A stretch of 64,000 bases of DNA, taken from assembly GCF_021531075.1 (NCBI RefSeq), contig NZ_JADYTJ010000006.1, positions 35,723 to 99,722 on the forward strand. Reading direction: 5' to 3'. The translations under genes were made by a program, and so were the position numbers. Source of the stretch: Bacteroides caecigallinarum (GTDB lineage Bacteria; Bacteroidota; Bacteroidia; Bacteroidales; Bacteroidaceae). Every line of letters begins with the position of its first letter. Within the stretch, counting starts at the first letter, position 1. Under the pieces are notes generated by a model, which saw only the letters and a program-made list of their open reading frames with translations, made no database searches and was not told where the DNA came from. Below are positions 27,320 through 35,064 of this stretch, one piece after another.

Positions 27320-27388
27320 TCATTGATAAGCACTTCCGCCCCCGGCGGAGAGACAGGCAGTCAACAATAGTATGGGATACATGTTCAT
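27320..27388 (-). pseudogene. Remnant of the protein-B lipoprotein gene between two paralogs
   Basis: The minus strand reads MNMYPILLLTACLSAG and stops after 22 codons. The first 12 codons and the bases before the ATG are nearly identical to the start of the gene at 22642-23895. After the signal peptide the sequence turns into the leader of the next paralog. It is a leftover of an ancestral paralog-plus-B unit duplicated in tandem, with the internal B copy deleted. It has no lipobox cysteine in context and is not expected to be functional. Confidence 0.8.
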
Positions 27389-27424
27389 GCTGTTGGTATT
27401 TATTGTAATTTGGGAAATCAAGAA

Positions 27425-29122
27425 TCAGAAAGCCAGGACAGGACGTACCATATTCTTACTCGCACCCGGTACTCCAGTATAAAGATACTCGCGCAAGGAA
27501 GACTCACTGCCGTTCATCTCTTCTGATGAGGTGGTAATTTTATAGTCCCTCCAAGGAGTTTCCATCCATCTATCAATATCATCATCAATATACCTTTCAA
27601 CCGCACGTATTCTGTCTTCGACTTTCAAACCTTCATTCGTGGTCGCGTTCCTGACTTTCTCGAATTGTCCATCCATAAATTTCCAGACATCGTCACGACC
27701 CAAATGATAGCCAGCAGCGGCGTAAGCTATTTGCCCGTAAGATGGCAGGAACCATCCGCTGCTATTCTGAGGAGCAGCGAGCGAAAGTTGCCATTCATCA
27801 AAGTCTTCATCTTTTTTTACCCAAAGGTGCTCATGATAACCAACTAAACCGTCATCCCAATTTATCCATCCAATGCTCTCTTTACCATAGTTGATGGCAA
27901 CTTCCAGGGGTGGGCAAAGACAACAACCCATGCCTTTCAGATATTCCAGCATAGCCATGCAGTTGTAATAGCCATTGAAATCTTCCTCGCTATTACTGGT
28001 ACCCATATACATTGCATTATGCATTTGTCGCGTTTCATAGTCGGCGGCCAATACCGGGCTTCCAAAACCCCATGGATCCTGGTAGCTTGTGGCGTTGCAC
28101 ACTCTGTAACGGCTTGAGTAGACCCAATAACCCCATACATCATAAGTTCTATCTTTACAGAAATGCCATCGGGTCGGTACAGGCGTCAGCGATACGACAT
28201 AGCCGTGGACGGTACCGCCCAGCACGGGGCCGCCTGCGGTGAGCGGTCGGGTATAGTCGGAGCGGTCGGTCTCATGCCTTCCGGCGTAGAAGACAATGCC
28301 GATGCAGGCATCCGCCAGTTCCGCGCTCAGCTCGCTGTCGCCACGCAGCAGGGAGCCGTCGTTGAGGTAGAAGTCGCCCAAGCGTGCATGGTCGAGCGGC
28401 TTGTTGCCCAGCACGCCGGGCAGCGGCTCGTCGGTGATGGTGAAGGTGTACACCTCGCTCCAGTCGGACGATGCCACCGCTGTTACTGCCTTGACGCTTG
28501 CGCTGCGTCCGGTCGGAGCATCTCCTTCAGCCAGTGCCTTGACGCTCACGCTGTGCTCGCCCGGAGCGTAGTCGAAGAGGCTGAAGCTGATTCCGGGTTC
28601 GTCAACGGGCACTTCCTTCCCGTCGTCTATCTTGTAGAGGTAGGAAACGGCATTCGTGACGGGTGCCCACGAGACGGTCACGGTGCAGCTTTCCTTATTC
28701 ACATCGGCATTCAGTGCTTCGGGTGTCTGCAGCTTCGCGCTTCCGACGGTGAAGTCAGCCTTGCCCCACTCCGAAGGGCTGAACAAATCGGGCTGGGCGT
28801 TGCTGACTGCCTGCACCGTGATGGAGTGGCTGCCTCCCTCGAATTTACTGTACGGTTGGAGTTCGAGGCGCGTTTTCCCGGTTTCGTACAGGGTTTCGTC
28901 GCCGGAAATCTTGTAATAGTAGTTGTCCGCATTCTCCACCGCCTGCCACGAGGCGATGATGGTCTTTGCGTCCCCGTCCACATTCACTGTGACGACCGGA
29001 GTGGCGAGTTGCGTCTGCTCGGTCGGTTCGTCGATAGCGGGCGGTTCGTCACTTTCGCACGCCGTAATCAGTGGGAGGACCGCTAAAATGTACATTGCCA
29101 AGTAGAAGATTTTCGTTTTCAT
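27425..29122 (-). CDS. Surface lipoprotein with two FN3-like domains, paralog 1 of 3 (promoter-proximal)
   Basis: The 565-residue product has a signal peptide ending LITAC followed by ESDE, and two FN3-like repeats (about 35-125 and 126-235) nearly identical to those of paralog 3. The C-terminal half has the same invariant blocks separated by different spacers. It is the first gene of the array, about 40 bases from the predicted transcription start, and is divergent from the kinase gene. Its promoter and the three upstream direct repeats suggest control by the neighbouring LytTR regulator. No function can be assigned beyond probable ligand binding at the cell surface. Confidence 0.8.
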   Translation of the reverse strand: MKTKIFYLAMYILAVLPLITACESDEPPAIDEPTEQTQLATPVVTVNVDGDAKTIIASWQAVENADNYYYKISGDETLYETGKTRLELQPYSKFEGGSHSITVQAVSNAQPDLFSPSEWGKADFTVGSAKLQTPEALNADVNKESCTVTVSWAPVTNAVSYLYKIDDGKEVPVDEPGISFSLFDYAPGEHSVSVKALAEGDAPTGRSASVKAVTAVASSDWSEVYTFTITDEPLPGVLGNKPLDHARLGDFYLNDGSLLRGDSELSAELADACIGIVFYAGRHETDRSDYTRPLTAGGPVLGGTVHGYVVSLTPVPTRWHFCKDRTYDVWGYWVYSSRYRVCNATSYQDPWGFGSPVLAADYETRQMHNAMYMGTSNSEEDFNGYYNCMAMLEYLKGMGCCLCPPLEVAINYGKESIGWINWDDGLVGYHEHLWVKKDEDFDEWQLSLAAPQNSSGWFLPSYGQIAYAAAGYHLGRDDVWKFMDGQFEKVRNATTNEGLKVEDRIRAVERYIDDDIDRWMETPWRDYKITTSSEEMNGSESSLREYLYTGVPGASKNMVRPVLAF

Positions 29123-29169
29123 AACTATAATATTAGGTTAATACAATAGGAACACACTTCGTTTCTCTT

Positions 29170-29200
29170 TAAAGATAAGATTTAATATACTTACTTGCAA
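29170..29200 (-). promoter_or_regulatory. Promoter of the lipoprotein array operon
   Basis: On the minus strand TTG (29200-29198) is followed after exactly 20 bases by TATCTTTA (29177-29170), one mismatch from TAnnTTTG. The predicted transcription start is near 29165, about 43 bases before ATG 29122. The imperfect -7 box and the direct repeats just upstream suit an activated promoter. Confidence 0.55.
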
Positions 29201-29218
29201 TAGGTTATAAACCTGCTT

Positions 29219-29270
29219 TACACGAACATAGACACTGCTTACATGAACGGCACGGCAGGAGACACGAACC
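29219..29270. promoter_or_regulatory. Three direct repeats with 21-bp period, candidate LytTR operator
   Basis: ACACGAAC (29220-29227), ACATGAAC (29241-29248) and ACACGAAC (29262-29269) are spaced exactly 21 bp, two helical turns. Read on the other strand, GTTC(G/A)TGT agrees with the GTTN(A/G)(T/G) core of LytTR-domain binding sites, which occur as direct repeats of about this spacing. The set begins about 20 bp upstream of the -33 element of the lipoprotein promoter. Confidence 0.55.
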
Positions 29271-29300
29271 ATTGTTTTTCTCTTTTATCCTGTTAACACA

Positions 29301-29331
29301 TTGGATAAGTAAACGAAAAGGAATATATTTG
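29301..29331 (+). promoter_or_regulatory. Promoter of the kinase/regulator operon
   Basis: TTG (29301-29303), 20 bases, then TATATTTG (29324-29331) is a full match to the Bacteroidetes promoter. The predicted leader before ATG 29358 is about 22 bases. Confidence 0.75.
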
Positions 29332-29357
29332 CAACAAAGAAACCTTATAGAAAACAC

Positions 29358-32270
29358 ATGACACAAAAGAAATATATATGCCACCTATTAGCTAAAATGT
29401 CTTTCTTACTGGGACTGCTGCTCCCGATGTCCGCACTATGCGCAACGCATGTAAGTGTAACCGTTACTTCGGGATACTCTTTCCGCCGCTACACCACGCA
29501 GGACGGCTTGCCCCAGATGCTCACAGAGTGCATCCACCAGGACAAGATGGGGTACATCTGGATAGGTACCCTTGCAGGATTTGTACGCTATGACGGTTTC
29601 GAGTTCGTGCCATATCTCAAGGGGGGAAGACCGGAAAACATAGTAGCCTTTCATGAGGACTCACTTGGTGTCACAGCCTTAGGTTTCCGTCGCAAGCACC
29701 TCGCCGGAGAAAACGGACTGACTGACACCAGTCCGCTAAACAACCGAGGGATGTTACTCAACAACCTTAATTCATCATCATTACCACCGGACTACCTCCT
29801 GCTGGAAAACGAGCAGGAACAAGAACGTGAAATTTGCCGCCCCACCGCTGAAGATACAGAAACCGTGCTGCGCTCTCCACTGCTCGACGAAATGGATGCC
29901 TGCCGACGTGTGTTTGCCGACACAACAGACGGTATCTTCTATATACCTACCGCAGAACGCACTTACCGTGTCAAAGCAGATGGCACGCAGCTGCCTGCCC
30001 TTCTTGTCCCACAAGGCTACTCGCTGCTTCGGACTGACAATATGCTTTACCTCTTCGCCGCAGATGGTGTGTATTCCTGCCACGGGGCTTCGACACAACG
30101 GATAATACCTTTCCACTTTCTCGCACCCGACTACGGCATCGGAGCCTGTGCCGACAGACAAGGAAACATCTACCTGCACGACGCACATAACCTCTACCGT
30201 TTCAACCCCACTAAAAATAAAGTAGAGCAGCTTGTAGATGGCATAAACCTCATCAGGCAGATGTACATCGACCGCGAAGGCAACATCTGGCTTGCCACTT
30301 ATCAAGGTGTGTACAACTTCTTCCGACTGAACTTCATGAACCACACTTTAACCGACCGTAACGACATCCTCCGCTCCATAGGTATCACCTCTGAAGGACA
30401 TTTAATATGCGGCACACTAAACGGCAAACTGCTTGAGGGTAACACAGCTAAGGAACTACATCCTGTTCACTACCCAAATAGCAAAGACAACTACTTCCTG
30501 CCATACACCGCCCGTATAGGACAAACCATCTACCTGCTTGGTCAAGGTGATGTACTGGCTTATGAAGATACTCGCAGACAATGGCTTAACCTACCATACC
30601 TAAACTACCGTTTCCTTGCCGGATATGGTGACAGCCTGCTCGTCGCTACCAAACAGGAATTGTTCGTCACAGACCGTCATGGACACATTCTAAATACCCA
30701 CAAAGGACTGCGTGACATATTCTGTGCCTGTCCGGATGGATATGGCAACTTGTATGTGGGCACCGCATACGGTCCTGTGCGGATAAGCGGAAACAAACAG
30801 GTCGCCATTCACCAGCCTGAAGAAGGGATTCCATGTACCACCATGACTACTACACTACAAGGTGAAATACTAATTGCTTCGGGCGAGAAACTATATACCG
30901 TACGCAATGACTCTGCAATCATGATTCATGATTACGAAAGTCCTATTCGCTCTATCTGCCAAACAAAAGACAACTATCTCATTGTGGCAGTGGTAAACGG
31001 ACTGTACATCACCGATAACAGACTTCTGCAAACAATGTTCTTCAACCGCTACAACGGTTTTACCGGTATCGAACCGCTTGTGGCTCATATAGCCGAAGCG
31101 GATGACGGAACAATATGGATACCTTGTGTTGACCGGACTGTTTCATTCCGCTCCCGCGACCTGACATACCAATATACCGTACCAAATCTGGAAATGGTCT
31201 CAATAGAAGCATCTGCCGACAATGTTGACTGGCAATCCTTGCCAATATCCTCCAGGCAGATAACGCTCTCCTATCCTATGCGTCACCTGCGCTTTTCTTT
31301 CATAGCAGTGTCCCATTCGGCTACGGGCAACGTATATTACCGGTATCGGCTGAAAGGACTCCAGAAACAATGGTCCGAGCCGCAAAGTGCCCGCGAAGTA
31401 CAATTCAACAACCTTCTGCCAGGCCGTTATAGGCTGGAAGTGGAGGCTTCGATAGGTGCAATCGCCTCACCTGCAATATACATCGACTTACATCTGCGTC
31501 CGGCTTTATGGCAACAACCATGGTTTTGGATTATATCAGGACTGCTGATAGCCGGTGGTATATGGGCATTGACCTTCCATTATTACAAGCGCCACGAACA
31601 GAAACAGACGCAAAGACTGAAACGTGAAACCATGCTGAACAATCTGCTGTTGAAGTCCATCCGACTAAAGTCTATTCCACACTTCAACTCTAACGTGCTG
31701 GCAGGTATAGAATATTTCATATTGAACCATTCTGTGGAGGAAGCCAACAAATACCTCGCCTTATACTCTCGTTTTACCAACACTTTACTGATGGACGTGG
31801 ATAAGCCATCACGCTCACTTGCGAAAGAACTTGAATACGCCAGCCTATACCTAACACTTGAGCAGTTACGCTATGGGGATAACCTGGCTTACGATATATG
31901 CATAGATCCGAAAGCGGATACCTCTGTACAAGTACCTAACATGATGTTGCACACATACTGCGAAAACGCAGTAAAACATGGTCTGCGCAACAAACGTGGT
32001 CGCGGACACCTCCTCATTGAAGTAAAAGCCAGAACTGGAGGCATCTGTGTATCAGTCACCGATGATGGTGTAGGACGTGAAGCTGCCGCCATCCTCTCCG
32101 GCACATCCACCAAGCAAGGATTAAATATCATGGAACAACAAATTGAACTTTACAACCAGCGTAACGCCGAGCATATTGTACAAACAGTGACAGACCTGAA
32201 AGATACAGACGGGAATGGCTGCGGCACTCGTTTTGAGTTATACATTCCCTATAATTATAATTATTTCTAA
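29358..32270 (+). CDS. Two-component sensor histidine kinase with periplasmic propeller, LytS/His_kinase family
   Basis: The 970-residue product has a signal peptide (about 1-30) and a large periplasmic sensor built of two-component-regulator propeller repeats (YTTQDGLPQ, GYIWIGT, GNIWLAT). A Y_Y_Y-type beta-sandwich follows (about 600-715), then one membrane helix (about 717-740). The cytoplasmic LytS-type kinase has its phosphoacceptor histidine in IPHFNSN near 774, in place of the usual NPHFLFN. The ATPase N-box is HTYCENAVKHG near 862, followed by DDGVGRE. It is 12 bases upstream of its response regulator. This is not a hybrid kinase: the receiver is on a separate protein. Confidence 0.9.
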   Translation: MTQKKYICHLLAKMSFLLGLLLPMSALCATHVSVTVTSGYSFRRYTTQDGLPQMLTECIHQDKMGYIWIGTLAGFVRYDGFEFVPYLKGGRPENIVAFHEDSLGVTALGFRRKHLAGENGLTDTSPLNNRGMLLNNLNSSSLPPDYLLLENEQEQEREICRPTAEDTETVLRSPLLDEMDACRRVFADTTDGIFYIPTAERTYRVKADGTQLPALLVPQGYSLLRTDNMLYLFAADGVYSCHGASTQRIIPFHFLAPDYGIGACADRQGNIYLHDAHNLYRFNPTKNKVEQLVDGINLIRQMYIDREGNIWLATYQGVYNFFRLNFMNHTLTDRNDILRSIGITSEGHLICGTLNGKLLEGNTAKELHPVHYPNSKDNYFLPYTARIGQTIYLLGQGDVLAYEDTRRQWLNLPYLNYRFLAGYGDSLLVATKQELFVTDRHGHILNTHKGLRDIFCACPDGYGNLYVGTAYGPVRISGNKQVAIHQPEEGIPCTTMTTTLQGEILIASGEKLYTVRNDSAIMIHDYESPIRSICQTKDNYLIVAVVNGLYITDNRLLQTMFFNRYNGFTGIEPLVAHIAEADDGTIWIPCVDRTVSFRSRDLTYQYTVPNLEMVSIEASADNVDWQSLPISSRQITLSYPMRHLRFSFIAVSHSATGNVYYRYRLKGLQKQWSEPQSAREVQFNNLLPGRYRLEVEASIGAIASPAIYIDLHLRPALWQQPWFWIISGLLIAGGIWALTFHYYKRHEQKQTQRLKRETMLNNLLLKSIRLKSIPHFNSNVLAGIEYFILNHSVEEANKYLALYSRFTNTLLMDVDKPSRSLAKELEYASLYLTLEQLRYGDNLAYDICIDPKADTSVQVPNMMLHTYCENAVKHGLRNKRGRGHLLIEVKARTGGICVSVTDDGVGREAAAILSGTSTKQGLNIMEQQIELYNQRNAEHIVQTVTDLKDTDGNGCGTRFELYIPYNYNYF

Positions 32271-32282
32271 TCAAACCTGCAC

Positions 32283-33035
32283 ATGAAAAAATACCGTGCC
32301 ATAATCGTAGAAGACGAACGGCTTCCACGCTTGTCCCTCATCAGAAAACTTGAAGATTACCACCCGGATATTGATATAGTAGAATGTTGCGAAGATTACA
32401 ATTCGGCATTGAAAGCCATACTGCGCCACCGGCCGGACATACTATTCCTTGACATTCAGCTGCAAGGTTCCACCACGCTGCAACTTCTGTGTGAACTGAA
32501 AGAAGCCATGCCACTGCCACATATCATCTTCACCACAGCTTACAACAACTCGGAGTATCTGCTCCAGGCTATCCGACTGGCTGCTGCCGACTACCTTCTT
32601 AAACCGGTTGAAGTGTCCGAACTGGCAAAAGCAATACAGCGCATCAAAGAACGTGACGAACACAATGCCTTACCATACGTACCGGCAAGACCTGATTCAG
32701 ACAAATTCCCATTCCGAACGTTGAACGGCACATTGTTCATAGGGAAAAAAGAAATCGTATTTGTGCGTGCCAGCGGTAATTATTCGAATGCCACCCTAAC
32801 AACAGGCGAGGAAATCATCTTAGAACGTCTTGGTGTCATCGAAACCCGACTGGGCGAAGAACATTTCATAAGAGCCGGAAGAAATCTGCTTCTCAACCGA
32901 CAAATGATCTATAAAGTAGATACCAGGCATAAGTCGTGTACCCTGCGCACTCCAAATGGAAAGGAATACAGTATAGACTTATCTGCTGGAGGATTAGAAT
33001 CTGTAGAAAAATCCACAAAACATAAAATGACATAA
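32283..33035 (+). CDS. LytTR-family response regulator
   Basis: The 250-residue product has an N-terminal receiver domain with the acidic pocket Glu10/Asp11, phosphorylation site Asp57 (FLDIQL) and conserved Lys107 (LLKPVE). The C-terminal LytTR DNA-binding domain (about 145-245) includes FVRASGNYSNATL and FIRAGRNLLLNRQMI. LytTR proteins bind paired direct repeats, and the 21-bp repeats at 29219-29270 are the obvious candidate target. It forms an operon with the upstream kinase. Confidence 0.93.
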   Translation: MKKYRAIIVEDERLPRLSLIRKLEDYHPDIDIVECCEDYNSALKAILRHRPDILFLDIQLQGSTTLQLLCELKEAMPLPHIIFTTAYNNSEYLLQAIRLAAADYLLKPVEVSELAKAIQRIKERDEHNALPYVPARPDSDKFPFRTLNGTLFIGKKEIVFVRASGNYSNATLTTGEEIILERLGVIETRLGEEHFIRAGRNLLLNRQMIYKVDTRHKSCTLRTPNGKEYSIDLSAGGLESVEKSTKHKMT

Positions 33036-33044
33036 AAATCCATT

Positions 33045-33089
33045 ACAAAAAAATTCCCTCTCTGCAACAGTAAGCCACAAAGAGGGAAT
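33045..33089 (-). terminator. Terminator of the ilv operon
   Basis: ATTCCCTCT (33053-33061) and AGAGGGAAT (33081-33089) form a perfect 9-bp stem. The T-run is on the minus strand, so it mainly serves ilvC. It may also stop transcripts from the response-regulator gene. Confidence 0.7.
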
Positions 33090-33112
33090 AAAGATTCTCT
33101 TATAATAAATTA

Positions 33113-34156
33113 TCAGTTGTTTTCAGGACGAAGTTTACGTACTGTAACAGCAGTCTGCCACATTTCGCTTTCACGCAAAGCTTTCAATTCTGCTTCAAGT
33201 TTTTCACGATAGTCAGGCTTAGAGTTAGAGTCGATAGAAATCTGAGCTTCGTTACCGCTCTTAACGCTCTGATACAATTTCTGAACTACAGGTTTGATAG
33301 CATCGTGGAACGGGCCCATCCAGTCAAGAGCACCACGCTGAGCTGTAGTAGAACAGTTTGCGTACATCCAGTCCATACCGTTCTTAGCGAACAATGGCAT
33401 CAATGACTGAGTAAGCTCTTCTACAGTTTCGTTGAATGCTTCAGAAGGAGTATGTCCGTTTTCACGCAATACTTCGTACTGTGCAAGAAGCAATCCCTGA
33501 ATAGCACCCATCAATGAACCACGTTCACCTGTAAGGTCAGAAGTAGCTTCACGCTGGAATGTAGTTTCGAACAAATATCCTGAACCGATACCGATACCAA
33601 GAGCGATAGTTCTGTCGAATGCCTTACCTGTTACATCCTGATAAATAGCGTATGATGAGTTCAAGCCGCGGCCTTCGAGGAACATTGTACGCAATGAAGT
33701 ACCTGATCCTTTAGGAGCAACCATGATAACATCGATGTCAGCAGGAGGAACCACACCTGTACGGTCGTTCCAAGTAATAGCGAAACCATGTGAGAAATAC
33801 AATGCCTTGCCAGGAGTAAGATATTGTTTGATTTTAGGCCATACAGACATTACAGCCGCATCAGACAAAAGACACATTACGATAGTAGCCTTCTGACAAG
33901 CTTCCTCGATACCGAACAATGTTTCTCCTGGTACCCAGCCGTCAGCGATAGCTTTTTCGTATGTTTTGCCCGGACGCTGACCTACGATGACATTGAATCC
34001 GTTGTCGCGAAGGTTCAATGACTGACCTGGTCCCTGTACTCCATATCCTATAACTGCAATTGTTTCGTTTTTCAAGATTTCACGTGCTTTTTCCAATGGA
34101 AATTCATCGCGGGTGATTACATTTTCCATCACACCGCCAAAATTTAATTGTGCCAT
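33113..34156 (-). CDS. ilvC: Ketol-acid reductoisomerase
   Basis: IlvC isomerises and reduces acetolactate or acetohydroxybutyrate, the second step of Val/Ile/Leu synthesis, using NADPH and magnesium. The 347-residue product has the Rossmann motif GYGVQGPGQSLNL near residue 40, and the C-terminal knotted domain carries the acidic metal ligands (LTGERG, NETVEELTQ). The form of the glycine motif and the start MAQLNFGGVMENV are as I expect for the Bacteroidetes version. It is the last gene of the operon, separated from the thioesterase by a 148-base gap containing an 8-bp tandem repeat. Confidence 0.95.
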   Translation of the reverse strand: MAQLNFGGVMENVITRDEFPLEKAREILKNETIAVIGYGVQGPGQSLNLRDNGFNVIVGQRPGKTYEKAIADGWVPGETLFGIEEACQKATIVMCLLSDAAVMSVWPKIKQYLTPGKALYFSHGFAITWNDRTGVVPPADIDVIMVAPKGSGTSLRTMFLEGRGLNSSYAIYQDVTGKAFDRTIALGIGIGSGYLFETTFQREATSDLTGERGSLMGAIQGLLLAQYEVLRENGHTPSEAFNETVEELTQSLMPLFAKNGMDWMYANCSTTAQRGALDWMGPFHDAIKPVVQKLYQSVKSGNEAQISIDSNSKPDYREKLEAELKALRESEMWQTAVTVRKLRPENN

Positions 34157-34162
34157 GTTTTT

Positions 34163-34218
34163 TATAAGTTTTTAAGTTTATAAGTTTATAAGTTCTTAAG
34201 TTTGTAAGTTTATAGGTT
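34163..34218. repeat. Seven-unit 8-bp tandem repeat upstream of ilvC
   Basis: Seven consecutive octamers of consensus TATAAGTT fill the bases just before the ilvC start (starts every 8 bp from 34163). Less regular GTTGACAAGTTGACC-like sequence continues beyond. As a slipped-strand substrate the number of units could vary and alter the ilvC leader. Confidence 0.75.
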
Positions 34219-34304
34219 AGTTACGAGTTGACAAGTTGACCAGGTTTCCTTCCGGTCAGTTACCAATAACTAACAACCATCAACTCATTCTTAATTATTA
34301 ATTT

Positions 34305-35051
34305 TTAATTCTTAAATATCACTTTGCTTCTTACTACCACCTCACTATCGTTCTTCTTCACTTCTATGTCGTACTCATTATCCGAAATCTGTTCACGATA
34401 GAAGGTCAGCTTATCGCCGAAATAACTTTCCGCAACATACGCCATCTCAAAACGATGTATCATTTTTTCGCGGAAGACATCCATATGAAACAAGTCAAGT
34501 ATATGCTCTATGTATTTTATACTGTTCACATGTCCGTTGCAGTCTATATCGCTGTATTTTGCCACATATTCACCTACAGGCTCTACCGAAGCAACCTTTA
34601 TTCTTCCTGGCTTCTCGATTGGACATTCCTTCTGGCATATATAGTCAACGATACTGCCACCGTGCAGTGTAAGCAAATCGGCCGGCTTACGTGTTTTAAG
34701 ATCTATCATCGCCCATATTGAACGCGCATAACCGATAGGTTTTCCATCCTTGTCGAGAATAGAGAAGTTTCGGTCGGTAAACAGGCGGTAAACATTCTCC
34801 ACCCATGTCTGTACACTGAATTTCTCATACTGCATTGGGAATTCTTCCATCTCTATAGCCAGACGGGATAGCACCCACGTAAAATGGCTTTCATTCAGTT
34901 CGGCAATGCCAAAGCCACGTTCTGTGGCATGAAAACCGGCACAGTTAAGCAGATGATTACCCAAAACTCCCATCGTCAACTTTCCTGTAAAGTCAACATG
35001 AAATGGTTCTGCGACAAAGTTATATGTGCCAACTTTATTTTCTTCTCCCAT
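34305..35051 (-). CDS. Acyl-ACP thioesterase
   Basis: The 248-residue product belongs to the plant FatA/FatB-like acyl-ACP thioesterase family, which releases fatty acids from acyl carrier protein. Two hot-dog halves are visible. The C-terminal half contains YSDIDCNGHVNS, where Asp/Asn and His form the usual catalytic set. Start ATG 35051 lies 13 bases after the ilvN stop; an upstream TTG at 35102 would overlap ilvN and is rejected. Its place inside the ilv operon suggests a link to branched-chain fatty acids, which are made from the same keto acids. Confidence 0.9.
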   Translation of the reverse strand: MGEENKVGTYNFVAEPFHVDFTGKLTMGVLGNHLLNCAGFHATERGFGIAELNESHFTWVLSRLAIEMEEFPMQYEKFSVQTWVENVYRLFTDRNFSILDKDGKPIGYARSIWAMIDLKTRKPADLLTLHGGSIVDYICQKECPIEKPGRIKVASVEPVGEYVAKYSDIDCNGHVNSIKYIEHILDLFHMDVFREKMIHRFEMAYVAESYFGDKLTFYREQISDNEYDIEVKKNDSEVVVRSKVIFKN

Positions 35052-35064
35052 AACAAGAAATGTT

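Larger units (their letters stand above)
23929..29122 (-). repeat. Threefold tandem array of lipoprotein genes
   Basis: Three copies of one gene lie head to tail, with shared leaders (AATGTCATACC before two of them) and shared downstream spacers (CATGCTGTTG followed by TATTTAT in all three). Long identical tracts of coding DNA alternate with non-homologous tracts, so the array is a substrate for recombination between copies. Confidence 0.85.

Noticed and set aside
23929..29122. Diversity-generating retroelement acting on the variable lipoprotein C-termini
   Set aside because: The lectin-like C-termini and Tyr/Ser-rich spacers are suggestive, but no reverse transcriptase, template repeat or adenine-specific substitution pattern is present in the window.
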